This document shows, in pieces, positions 6,451 through 13,750 of a stretch of DNA of 24,194 nt. The translations under genes and the position numbers were made by a program. The notes beneath the pieces are model-generated. The model was not told where the DNA came from. It saw only the letters and a list, made by a program, of their open reading frames with translations, and made no database searches. The stretch is from JAYOEY01 sp038120295 (GTDB lineage: Bacteria; Pseudomonadota; Alphaproteobacteria; MPNO01; UBA2964): the NCBI GenBank assembly GCA_038120295.1, contig JAYOLL010000037.1, positions 1 through 24,194 on the forward strand, given 5' to 3'. Numbering within the stretch: position 1 is the stretch's first letter; every line of letters starts with the position of its first letter.

Positions 6451-9150
6451 TTATTCCGACCCGGTCCGGGCCAGCTCTTTCAGACGGTACAGAAACTCCA
6501 GCGCTTCGCGGGCCGTCATCCCGTCCGGGTCGGCCTCCGCGATGGCCCTGTCGATAGCGCTTTCGCCCGTTCCCGCAGCACCGGATTTCGGCCGCGCTGC
6601 CTGGAACAGCGGCAGGTCATCGGCCAGCCTGGCGGCTGCACCGCTCTGCTCGCCGGCTTCGAGCGCCGCCAGCACCTGCTCGGCGCGGTCGATTACGGCG
6701 GGCGGCAGCCCGGCGAGCCGCCCGACATGGATGCCGTAGGACCGGTCGGCCGCACCCGGCGCGACCTCATGCAGGAACACCACGTCGCCCTGCCATTCCT
6801 TGACCCGCATGGTCCGGCAGGAGAGCGAGTCCAGCGTTCCCGCGAGCGCCGTCAGCTCGTGATAATGCGTGGCGAACAGGGCCCGGCAGCGGTTGACCGT
6901 ATGGATGTGTTCGAGCGCCGCCCAGGCGATCGACAGCCCGTCGAATGTTGAGGTGCCGCGCCCGATCTCGTCGAGGATGATCAGCGCTCGCGGTCCGGCC
7001 TGGTTGAGAATCGCGGCGGTTTCGACCATCTCGACCATGAAGGTCGACCGGCCGCGCGCCAGATCGTCGGCTGCGCCGACCCGGCTGAAGAGACGGTCAA
7101 TGACGCCGATATGGGCGCTCTCCGCCGGGACGAACGATCCGGTCTGGGCAAGGATGGCGATTAGCGCGTTCTGGCGCAGAAAGGTGCTCTTGCCCGCCAT
7201 GTTGGGTCCGGTCAAAAGCCACAGCCGGCTCTGGTCCCGCAGGTCGCAATCGTTGGGGACGAAATCGGCGTCACCCGCCGAGCGGAGCGACGCTTCGACG
7301 ACCGGATGGCGGCCGGCGACGATGGAAAACTCCGCGCTGTCGTCAACGACGGGCCGGACATAGCGGTGTTCGGCGGCGAGGTCGGCAAGCGCCGTGTCGA
7401 CATCGAGCGCTGCGAGCGATGCTGCTGCTTCCGCAATCCCGTCCGTGCGCGCCGAGACCTCGCCCGCCAGGTCCTCGAACAACTCCTGCTCTAGCGCCAG
7501 CGCCTGGTCCGCGGCGCGGCTGATCCTGCCTTCGAGTTCGCCCAGCTCGACCGTCGTATAGCGCACCGCGCTGGCCAGTGTCTGGCGGTGGATGAATTTT
7601 TCGTCCGGGCCCGCCGGCATCTTGTCCGTGTGAGTCGGGGTAACCTCGATGTAATAGCCCAGCACGTTATTGTGGCGGATCTTGAGCGACGCGATACCGG
7701 TCTCATCGGCGTATTTTTTCTGCAGTCCGGCGGTCAGCTTCCGGCTTTCGTCGCGCAGCGTGACCAGCTCGTCCAGCGCCTCCGAATAGCCAGGTGCTAT
7801 GAAACCGCCATCGCGCGCCAGCAGCGGCAGGTCGTCGCGCAACGCGCGCGCCAGACGTTGCGACAACTCTTCATGATGGCCGAGCCCCTGGCGAGCCTGT
7901 GCGGTTTCGGCCGGCAGGTCGTCGCGCGCCAGCCGGTCGCGCAGCGCGGCGGCGCGGTCGAGTCCGATCCCGATCGCTGTCAGGTCGCGCGGCCCGCCAC
8001 GTCCCAGCGTAAGACGCGACAGCGCACGCTCGATATCGGGACAGGACGACAGAAGATTTCTCAGATCGTCGCGCAGGGAGGAGTCATCGCGAAACAGCGC
8101 GACCGAATCCAGCCGGGCGCCGATCGCCGCCGCATCCGTCAGGGGCGCTGAAAGCCGCGCCGACAATAGCCGCGAACCGGCGCCGGTCACTGTCCGGTCG
8201 ATTACCGACAGCAACGAGCCCCGCCGTTCGCCCGAGAGGGTTCGGGAAAGTTCCAGGTTGCGTCTGGTCGCGGCGTCGATTTCCATCACCGCGCCATCGG
8301 CGATACGGCGCGGCGGCTCCAGACGGGGCAGCTTTCCCTTCTGGGTCAGTTCGACATAATCGATCAGCGCGCCGCAGGCCGCGATTTCCGCCCGGTCGAA
8401 TCCGCCGAACCCGTCCATGGCGGCGACGTCGAACGCGGCCTCCAGCCGTCGGCGCGCCGCGGTGCTGTCGAACCGCGCGTTGGGCAGAGGTTGCAGCCGG
8501 TCCTTCCAGTCGCCGAACAGGTCGAACAGGGACGGTGTCTGTAAGAGGCGTTCCGGCGCCAGCAACTCGCCCGGCTCGACCCTCGCGAGCGCCGCGCTGA
8601 GCCCTGCTTCGTTGACCTGTTGCACCCGAAACGCGCCGGTCGAAATATCGAGCCATGCGAGCGCCATCGATCCGGTCGCATCCGAGACCGCGGCGAGGTA
8701 GTTGTGGCTGTCGGCATCCAGCAGTGCATCCTCGGTCAGCGTGCCCGGTGTCACCAGCCGGACCACCTCGCGGGCCACGACCGACTTGGAACCGCGTTTT
8801 TTCGCTTCCGCCGGGTCCTCGGTCTGTTCGCAGACGGCGACCCGGAATCCTTTCCGGATCAGGCGCGACAGGTAGGTATCCGCTGAATGCACCGGCACGC
8901 CGCACATCGGGATGTCCGCCCCGTCATGCTTGCCGCGCTGGGTGAGGGTGATGTCGAGGGCCGCCGCCGCCTGCACGGCGTCGTCAAAGAACATCTCGTA
9001 AAAATCGCCCATCCGGTAGAATAAAAGGCAGTCCGGGTGGGCCTCCTTTATGGAAAGATATTGTTCCATCATCGGTGTTGCGCCAGCGGTCGACCGGCGC
9101 GCCGTCGAGGACGATTTCGTTGAAGAGGAGGATTGTCCGCCGTCTGCCAT
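6451..9150 (-). CDS. mutS: DNA mismatch repair protein MutS
   Basis: This 899-residue protein has all MutS landmarks. The mismatch-reading F-x-E motif is in FYRMGDFYEMF (F50, E52). The Walker A motif is GPNMAGKST at about 646-654, and the Walker B is LIILDEIGRGTSTFDG at about 720-735. A dimerisation tail ending KELARTG closes the protein. MutS binds base mismatches and small loops and recruits MutL. The N-terminus is longer than in E. coli by a Ser/Thr-rich stretch (12 of the first 25 residues), placed before the conserved TPMMEQYLSIK. The ATG at 9150 has a weak ribosome site. The next Met residues lie inside the conserved TPMM motif, so the extension is probably real. It heads the mutS-glnD-L,D-transpeptidase run. 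Confidence 0.96.
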   Translation of the reverse strand: MADGGQSSSSTKSSSTARRSTAGATPMMEQYLSIKEAHPDCLLFYRMGDFYEMFFDDAVQAAAALDITLTQRGKHDGADIPMCGVPVHSADTYLSRLIRKGFRVAVCEQTEDPAEAKKRGSKSVVAREVVRLVTPGTLTEDALLDADSHNYLAAVSDATGSMALAWLDISTGAFRVQQVNEAGLSAALARVEPGELLAPERLLQTPSLFDLFGDWKDRLQPLPNARFDSTAARRRLEAAFDVAAMDGFGGFDRAEIAACGALIDYVELTQKGKLPRLEPPRRIADGAVMEIDAATRRNLELSRTLSGERRGSLLSVIDRTVTGAGSRLLSARLSAPLTDAAAIGARLDSVALFRDDSSLRDDLRNLLSSCPDIERALSRLTLGRGGPRDLTAIGIGLDRAAALRDRLARDDLPAETAQARQGLGHHEELSQRLARALRDDLPLLARDGGFIAPGYSEALDELVTLRDESRKLTAGLQKKYADETGIASLKIRHNNVLGYYIEVTPTHTDKMPAGPDEKFIHRQTLASAVRYTTVELGELEGRISRAADQALALEQELFEDLAGEVSARTDGIAEAAASLAALDVDTALADLAAEHRYVRPVVDDSAEFSIVAGRHPVVEASLRSAGDADFVPNDCDLRDQSRLWLLTGPNMAGKSTFLRQNALIAILAQTGSFVPAESAHIGVIDRLFSRVGAADDLARGRSTFMVEMVETAAILNQAGPRALIILDEIGRGTSTFDGLSIAWAALEHIHTVNRCRALFATHYHELTALAGTLDSLSCRTMRVKEWQGDVVFLHEVAPGAADRSYGIHVGRLAGLPPAVIDRAEQVLAALEAGEQSGAAARLADDLPLFQAARPKSGAAGTGESAIDRAIAEADPDGMTAREALEFLYRLKELARTGSE

Positions 9151-9212
9151 GGTGGCAGCTTATCAGGGCGTTCCGGCGCCAGCCAGAACCGTCGTTCCGG
9201 CAGCCGCATTGT

Positions 9213-9228
9213 GTCATGAAAACATGAC
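9213..9228. promoter_or_regulatory. Palindrome between mutS and maeB (candidate operator)
   Basis: GTCATG (9213-9218), AAAA, CATGAC (9223-9228) is a perfect 6-4-6 inverted repeat. It lies 62 bp upstream of the maeB ATG and 62 bp upstream of the mutS ATG on the other strand. The shape suits a dimeric regulator, but I cannot name one. Confidence 0.35.
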
Positions 9229-9290
9229 TTGATGATCGTCCCGGAAACCCGCAAGCTATCAGAATACAAACAGGAATCGGGGAGAGGGGC

Positions 9291-11654
9291 ATGGCCCGCA
9301 AAGCAGCAAAACCGAAAACATCTCGTGCAAAATCGTCTTCTGCCGGAAAACGGCCGAGAAAGAAGGCGGTGGGGAAGAATGCGGCAATCGAGGCGGGTCG
9401 CAGCCAGATTTCCAACCTCGAGCGCGAAGCGCTGGCGCTGCATCGAGGCCCGCCCCCGGGCAAGCTTTCCATCGCTCCGTTGAAATCGATCACGACGCAG
9501 CGCGACCTGTCGCTCGCCTATTCGCCGGGCGTGGCGGCGCCGTGCCTGGAAATTGCGAAAGACGAAAACACCGCGTTCGATTACACGAACAAAGGCAACA
9601 TGGTGGCCGTCATATCCAACGGAACGGCTGTCCTGGGGCTCGGCAATCTCGGCGCGATGGGCGCAAAGCCGGTGATGGAAGGCAAGTGCGTCCTGTTCAA
9701 GCGGTTCGCCGATATCGACGCGATCGATCTCGAGGTCGACACCAGCGATGTTGACGAGTTCGTGAACTGCGTCCGCTATCTCGGGCCGGGATTCGGCGGC
9801 ATCAACCTCGAAGACATCAAGGCGCCGGAATGTTTCATTATTGAGGAGCGTCTTCGCGAGATGCTCGACATTCCGGTGTTTCACGACGACCAGCATGGCA
9901 CCGCGGTAATCGCCGCTGCCGGGCTGATCAATGCGATGCACCTGACCGGGCGCGAACTCGAGGAAACGAGGGTCGTCGTCAACGGCGCCGGCGCCGCCGC
10001 AATCGCCTGCACGAACCTGTTCAACGCCATGGGGCTTCCGCGCGAGAATATTATCCTGTGCGATTCCCGCGGCGTCGTTTATCGCGGCCGCGAAGACGGC
10101 ATGAACCAGTGGAAGTCGGCCTATGCCGTCGACACCAAGCTGAGGACACTGGAAGACGCGGTCAAAGGCGCCGATATGTTTTTTGGCGTGTCCGCTGCCG
10201 GCGCCATGACAAAGAAGATGGTCAAATCGATGGCGAAAAGCCCGATCATCTTCGCGCTGGCGAATCCCGATCCGGAGATCACGCCGGAAGATGTTCGGTC
10301 GGTTCGCAAGGACGCGATCATCGCCACCGGGCGGTCGGACTACCCGAATCAGATCAACAATGTTCTCGGCTTTCCCTATATCTTCCGCGGCGCGCTTGAC
10401 GTGCGCGCCCGGCGCATCAACGACGAGATGAAGATCGCCGCGGCCCGGGCGCTGGCCGAACTGGCGCGCGAGGAAGTTCATGAAGAAGTGCTTGGGGTCT
10501 ATGGCAAACGCGAGCTGAAATACGGGATCGACTATCTGATTCCCACTCCGTTCGATCCCCGACTGGTTACCGCGGTGCCGCCGGCGGTTGCGAAGGCGGC
10601 GATGGACAGCGGCGTCGCGCGGACGTCAATCGACGATATGGAGGAGTATCGCCGTTCGCTTACGCAGCGCATGGATCCGACGGTCATCAGCCTGCACAAC
10701 ATTTTCGAAACGGTGAAACGCGATCCCAAACGCATCGCATTCGCCGAAGGAGAGGAAGATGCCGTCATTCGCGCGGCGATCAATTTCCGCAACGCCGGCT
10801 ACGGGACGCCGGTTCTGATCGGCCGCGACGACATCGTCGCCGAAAAGCTCGGAGCGCTGGGTCAGAGCGTGGACGAATTCGAAGTTCACAATGCGAGGCT
10901 GTCGGACAGCACTGCGGCCTATACCGACTATCTGTACGGGCGGTTGCAGCGTCACGGCCATCTTCGGCGCGATTGTCAGCGTATGGTCAACCAGGACCGC
11001 AATATCTTTGCCGCCTGCATGGTCGCCATGGGGCATGCCGACGGCATGGTTACCGGGCTGACCCGGAACGCGCCGACAAGCTGGAACGATATTCTGCGGG
11101 CGATCGATGTTCGAAAGGGCGAGGAGCTGTTCGGTCTTTCCATCATGTCGACGCGGGACCGCACGGTCTTCATCGCGGATACGATCGTGCACGAACAGCC
11201 GACCGCGAAGCAGCTTGCCGACTTTGCGGTTCAGGCCGCCGCCAAGGCGCGCATCATGGGCCACGAGCCCCGGGTCGCGCTTCTGTCGCACACCAGCTTC
11301 GGCGGACGGTCCAGCGACCGGATTGAGGAAATCCGCCAGGCGGTCAGCATACTCGAACAGCGAAAGGTCGATTTTGCGTTCGAGGGCGAAATGTCGGTGA
11401 GCACGGCGCTCGACCCGGTGATGGGGTCGGTCTACCCGTTCAACCGGCTGGGCGGTCCGGCAAACGTGCTGATCATGCCGGACCTTTTCTCGGCATCGAT
11501 CGCATCGCGCCTGCTGCAGAAGCTCGGCGACGCGACCGTGATCGGACCCCAGCTGATGGGGCTCAGCAAGCCGGTCGAAATCGGCCGGCTGGATGCCACC
11601 GTGTCCGATATCGTCACCAACGCCGTTCTTGCGGCCTACGACGCCCGCAACTGA
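9291..11654 (+). CDS. maeB: NADP-type malic enzyme with C-terminal phosphotransacetylase-like domain (MaeB)
   Basis: This 787-residue protein converts malate to pyruvate plus CO2. It has a malic N-terminal domain (TTQRDLSLAYSPGVAAPCLEI and FHDDQHGTAVIAAAGL) and an NAD(P)-binding domain with VVNGAGAAAIACTNLF. From about residue 465 it continues into a phosphotransacetylase-like domain (GYGTPVLIGRDDIV; DGMVTGLTRN; PFNRLGGPANVLIMPD). In known MaeB proteins that domain is regulatory, usually responding to acetyl-CoA, rather than catalytic. The ATG at 9291 follows a strong GGGGAGAGG, so the unusual Lys/Arg/Ser-rich N-terminal tail of about 37 residues (13 basic, 1 acidic) is part of the protein. 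The pyruvate formed feeds acetyl-CoA and gluconeogenesis. The gene is monocistronic and divergent from mutS. Confidence 0.95.
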   Translation: MARKAAKPKTSRAKSSSAGKRPRKKAVGKNAAIEAGRSQISNLEREALALHRGPPPGKLSIAPLKSITTQRDLSLAYSPGVAAPCLEIAKDENTAFDYTNKGNMVAVISNGTAVLGLGNLGAMGAKPVMEGKCVLFKRFADIDAIDLEVDTSDVDEFVNCVRYLGPGFGGINLEDIKAPECFIIEERLREMLDIPVFHDDQHGTAVIAAAGLINAMHLTGRELEETRVVVNGAGAAAIACTNLFNAMGLPRENIILCDSRGVVYRGREDGMNQWKSAYAVDTKLRTLEDAVKGADMFFGVSAAGAMTKKMVKSMAKSPIIFALANPDPEITPEDVRSVRKDAIIATGRSDYPNQINNVLGFPYIFRGALDVRARRINDEMKIAAARALAELAREEVHEEVLGVYGKRELKYGIDYLIPTPFDPRLVTAVPPAVAKAAMDSGVARTSIDDMEEYRRSLTQRMDPTVISLHNIFETVKRDPKRIAFAEGEEDAVIRAAINFRNAGYGTPVLIGRDDIVAEKLGALGQSVDEFEVHNARLSDSTAAYTDYLYGRLQRHGHLRRDCQRMVNQDRNIFAACMVAMGHADGMVTGLTRNAPTSWNDILRAIDVRKGEELFGLSIMSTRDRTVFIADTIVHEQPTAKQLADFAVQAAAKARIMGHEPRVALLSHTSFGGRSSDRIEEIRQAVSILEQRKVDFAFEGEMSVSTALDPVMGSVYPFNRLGGPANVLIMPDLFSASIASRLLQKLGDATVIGPQLMGLSKPVEIGRLDATVSDIVTNAVLAAYDARN

Positions 11655-11689
11655 TCTCTCCAGGACGGTTCGCGCTTTACGGCCCTGCT

Positions 11690-11722
11690 CCCGCCCGCTG
11701 TCCCGCCGGGCCAGCGGGCGGG
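11690..11722 (+). terminator. GC-rich hairpin downstream of maeB
   Basis: CCCGCCCGCTG (11690-11700) pairs perfectly with CAGCGGGCGGG (11712-11722), an 11-bp stem 36 bases after the maeB stop. No T-run follows, so it may pause polymerase, act with Rho, or protect the mRNA 3' end. Confidence 0.5.
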
Positions 11723-11911
11723 CCGTGGCTGCGCCTTGCTTCGTAGTTTATTGAAAACTTTATCGAAATTTGCGCCGAACTTGGAACGATACAAGGCGCA
11801 TTAAGCATAAAGCTTCATCTCCCGGTCATAGATCAAATCCATCATCCCACCTGTCGCGGGACGGGCAGGAGGCCCAATTTTCCCGTCGAAAACCGAGCGG
11901 GGTCGAATTTT
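11723..11911. other. Non-coding stretch between maeB hairpin and the small membrane protein
   Basis: This part of the 316-bp gap between maeB and the small protein is more AT-rich than its surroundings around 11740-11830. I see no convincing open frame, RNA fold or repeat in it. It probably holds the promoter for the following genes, but no -35/-10 pair stands out. Confidence 0.4.
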
Positions 11912-11927
11912 TGTGATTGGAATCACG
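11912..11927 (+). promoter_or_regulatory. Crp/Fnr-family binding site
   Basis: TGTGATTGGAATCACG matches the Crp pattern TGTGA-N6-TCACA at nine of ten fixed positions. GTGATT and AATCAC are perfect inverted arms. It also resembles the Fnr pattern TTGAT-N4-ATCAA, with GTGAT in place of TTGAT. It is centred about 50 bp upstream of the ATG at 11971. Which member of the family binds, and whether it activates or represses, cannot be told. Confidence 0.55.
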
Positions 11928-11970
11928 TTACGACCCCTCAGCATGGCCCATATCAGAATGCGAGGATTCG

Positions 11971-12150
11971 ATGAGACAGGAAAACAGACAGATGGAGATG
12001 ACAGAAACAGTCGGTCACAATCTGGACAGACAGCCTCTGGACAGGTCCCAGCGCGCAGCGATGCGGTTCGGCCTCTCGGTCGGCGTCATGACGGTGACCG
12101 CGATGCTCGCCGGCATATATGCCAGCGCCATTCTCGCGCTGATGTCCTGA
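11971..12150 (+). CDS. Small single-pass membrane protein, unknown function
   Basis: This is a 59-residue frame with a polar N-terminal half (MRQENRQMEMTETVGHNLDR) and one predicted membrane helix at about residues 33-57 (FGLSVGVMTVTAMLAGIYA). The ATG at 11971 has GAGGA four bases upstream, slightly close. A further in-frame TTG at 11917 lies inside the Crp/Fnr-like palindrome and is a poor alternative. The second half has the GC-rich third positions of neighbouring genes, whereas the first half uses several rare AGA codons. I do not recognise a family. It lies 39 bases upstream of the PEP-CTERM gene and may share its promoter. Confidence 0.5.
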   Translation: MRQENRQMEMTETVGHNLDRQPLDRSQRAAMRFGLSVGVMTVTAMLAGIYASAILALMS

Positions 12151-12189
12151 TAGGACGTCTGCCGCGTACCGACCGGATTCACCGGACTC

Positions 12190-13132
12190 ATGGGTATTTT
12201 CACCAACTCCGCCGGGACCGCCAAAGCGGCCCGCCATTGGATCGCCGGGCTCTCCCGGCGCTTCGACGGCGCGCTGGCGTGCGGCGTTCTGGGCTTTGGC
12301 GTCCTCGCGGCGGCGCTGGTGATTTCGTCCTCCGTTCATGCCTGGACGATCGATTTCGAGGACAGTTTCCTGGATCTGCCCAACCCGGTCGTGTCGGGGC
12401 AGGTCCAGGGCCGGATCATCGACGACGAATTCTCGACGCCGGGGCTGATCGATCCGACAGCGATCGATCACGATCNNNNNNNNNNNNNNNNNNNNNNNNN
12501 NNNNNNNNNNNNNNNNNNNNNNNNNNNNNNNNNNNNNNNNNNNNNNNNNNNNNNNNNNNNNNNNNNNNNNNNNNNACGATCTTGGGGCGCCCTTCACCCA
12601 TGCCGATACCAATCAGGTCCTGAATCCCGGGCAGATCCTGATCCTGCACGAACAGCTGCGCTATTGCCGCAAGGCCAACGGCGCCCAGGTCAACGGCAAC
12701 AACGCGAACGCTGTTTCCTGCGACGACCCGGACGACCGGGCTAACGGCGGCGAATTTCAGATCGAGTTCAACAAGGCGGTGACCCTGCAGAGCATCGATT
12801 TTTTCGATATCGAATATAATGAGACCCTGCCGCCCGACCCGAATAATGAAATCACGCTGTTCGATATCAACGGAAACCAGATCCTGGGCGCGGGCGCCTT
12901 CTACACGCCCAGCACCGGCGGCGACAATAGGTGGAAAGACGTCATCTTCAATGTCGCGGGCGTCGCCAAGATCAAGATCAAATGCGCCGGTTCCTGCGCT
13001 ATCGACAACATCCGCGGCACTAACGACGGGACGCCGCCCACCGGTGTCCCGGAGCCCTCCACCATTCTTCTGTTTGCGGCGGGGCTGATCGGCGGCGGCT
13101 GGTATCGACGCAGAAAGAAAACGAATTGCTAG
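12190..13132 (+). CDS. PEP-CTERM sorting domain secreted protein, interrupted by an assembly gap
   Basis: The N-terminal part (12190-12475) has a long basic n-region, then a signal helix ALACGVLGFGVLAAALVI ending SSSVHA, then WTIDFED. The C-terminal part (from 12578) reads DLGAPFTHADTNQVLNPGQ, continues through DPDDRANGGEFQIEF and TLQSIDFFDIEYNE, and ends in VPEPSTILLFAAGLIGGG followed by WYRRRKK. That tail is a classic PEP-CTERM: a VPEP motif, a helix and a basic end, cut by an exosortase in Gram-negative bacteria that make exopolysaccharide. Across the 100 N the two parts are out of frame. Overlapping the shared ACGATC at the gap edges restores one frame and gives a 278-residue protein with IDHDLGAP at the junction. 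The start at 12190 has a weak ribosome site. The function of the mature domain is unknown. No exosortase gene is in the window. Confidence 0.8.
12476..12575. other. Assembly gap of exactly 100 N inside the PEP-CTERM gene
   Basis: A run of 100 N is the conventional placeholder for a gap of unknown size. The left flank ends CACGATC (12469-12475) and the right flank begins ACGATC (12576-12581), so the two contig ends share six bases. The true distance may be zero or negative. Confidence 0.98.
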
Positions 13133-13653
13133 AGCGCCTGCAGCGCGTGGCGGTGGAAAACCGCTGACATGTCGCTGAAACAGGCAAAGATTATCCGCTC
13201 GATGTTTTCCATCGTCTCCAGACAGTCGGCGACGGTCCGGACAGCGATCTGTGCGGCCCTGTCGGCGGGAAACCCATAAACGCCAGTGCTGATGGCGGGA
13301 AAGGCGATGCTGGCGAAACCGTTCTCCGACGCGATCTCCAGCGACCGCCGATAGCAGCTCTCCAGCAGCGCTTCCTCATTCTGTCCGCCGCCCTGCCAGA
13401 CAGGTCCGACCGTGTGGATGACGTGGCGCGCGGGAAGCTCGTAACCCTGCGTCAGCCTCGCGTTTCCAGTGGCGCATCCGCCCAGCGTCCTGCATTCCTC
13501 CAGCAGTTTCGGTCCTGCGGCGCGGTGAATCGCGCCGTCCACTCCGCCACCGCCCAGCAGCGTTTCGTTCGCGGCATTGACGATGGCATCGACCTCCAGC
13601 CGCGTGATGTCTCCGATAATAATCTCGGCAATTTCGTGGATTCGCCGCGTCAT
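13129..13653 (-). CDS. Macro-domain protein, probable O-acetyl-ADP-ribose deacetylase (YmdB type)
   Basis: This 174-residue protein consists of a single macro domain. It shows GDITRLEVDAIVNAANE (N26 and N29), LGGGGVDGAIHRAAG with D39 in the position of the catalytic Asp of MacroD/YmdB proteins, GNARLTQGYELPARHVIHTVGP, and FPAISTGVYGFP. Such enzymes bind ADP-ribose and remove acetyl or ADP-ribosyl groups, and E. coli YmdB also influences RNase III and biofilm formation. The protein should be cytoplasmic. Its stop overlaps that of the convergent PEP-CTERM gene within CTAG (13129-13132). No ADP-ribosyltransferase or toxin partner is adjacent. Confidence 0.9.
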   Translation of the reverse strand: MTRRIHEIAEIIIGDITRLEVDAIVNAANETLLGGGGVDGAIHRAAGPKLLEECRTLGGCATGNARLTQGYELPARHVIHTVGPVWQGGGQNEEALLESCYRRSLEIASENGFASIAFPAISTGVYGFPADRAAQIAVRTVADCLETMENIERIIFACFSDMSAVFHRHALQAL

Positions 13654-13750
13654 CTTCCGTCTCCTGACAACAGGGTTTCTCCCGGTCCGCGTTTTCAGCC
13701 TGTCTGCCTTATGATACGTGAGTGGTCCATTTTCGAAACGGCGGACTGGG

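Noticed and set aside
9069..10481. A 470-codon minus-strand frame opposite the first half of maeB
   Set aside because: maeB has a strong ribosome site and full domain conservation on the other strand. The antisense product has no family features.
11917..11970. TTG-initiated N-terminal extension of the small membrane protein
   Set aside because: The TTG lies inside the Crp/Fnr-like palindrome and lacks a ribosome site. The ATG at 11971 has GAGGA upstream.
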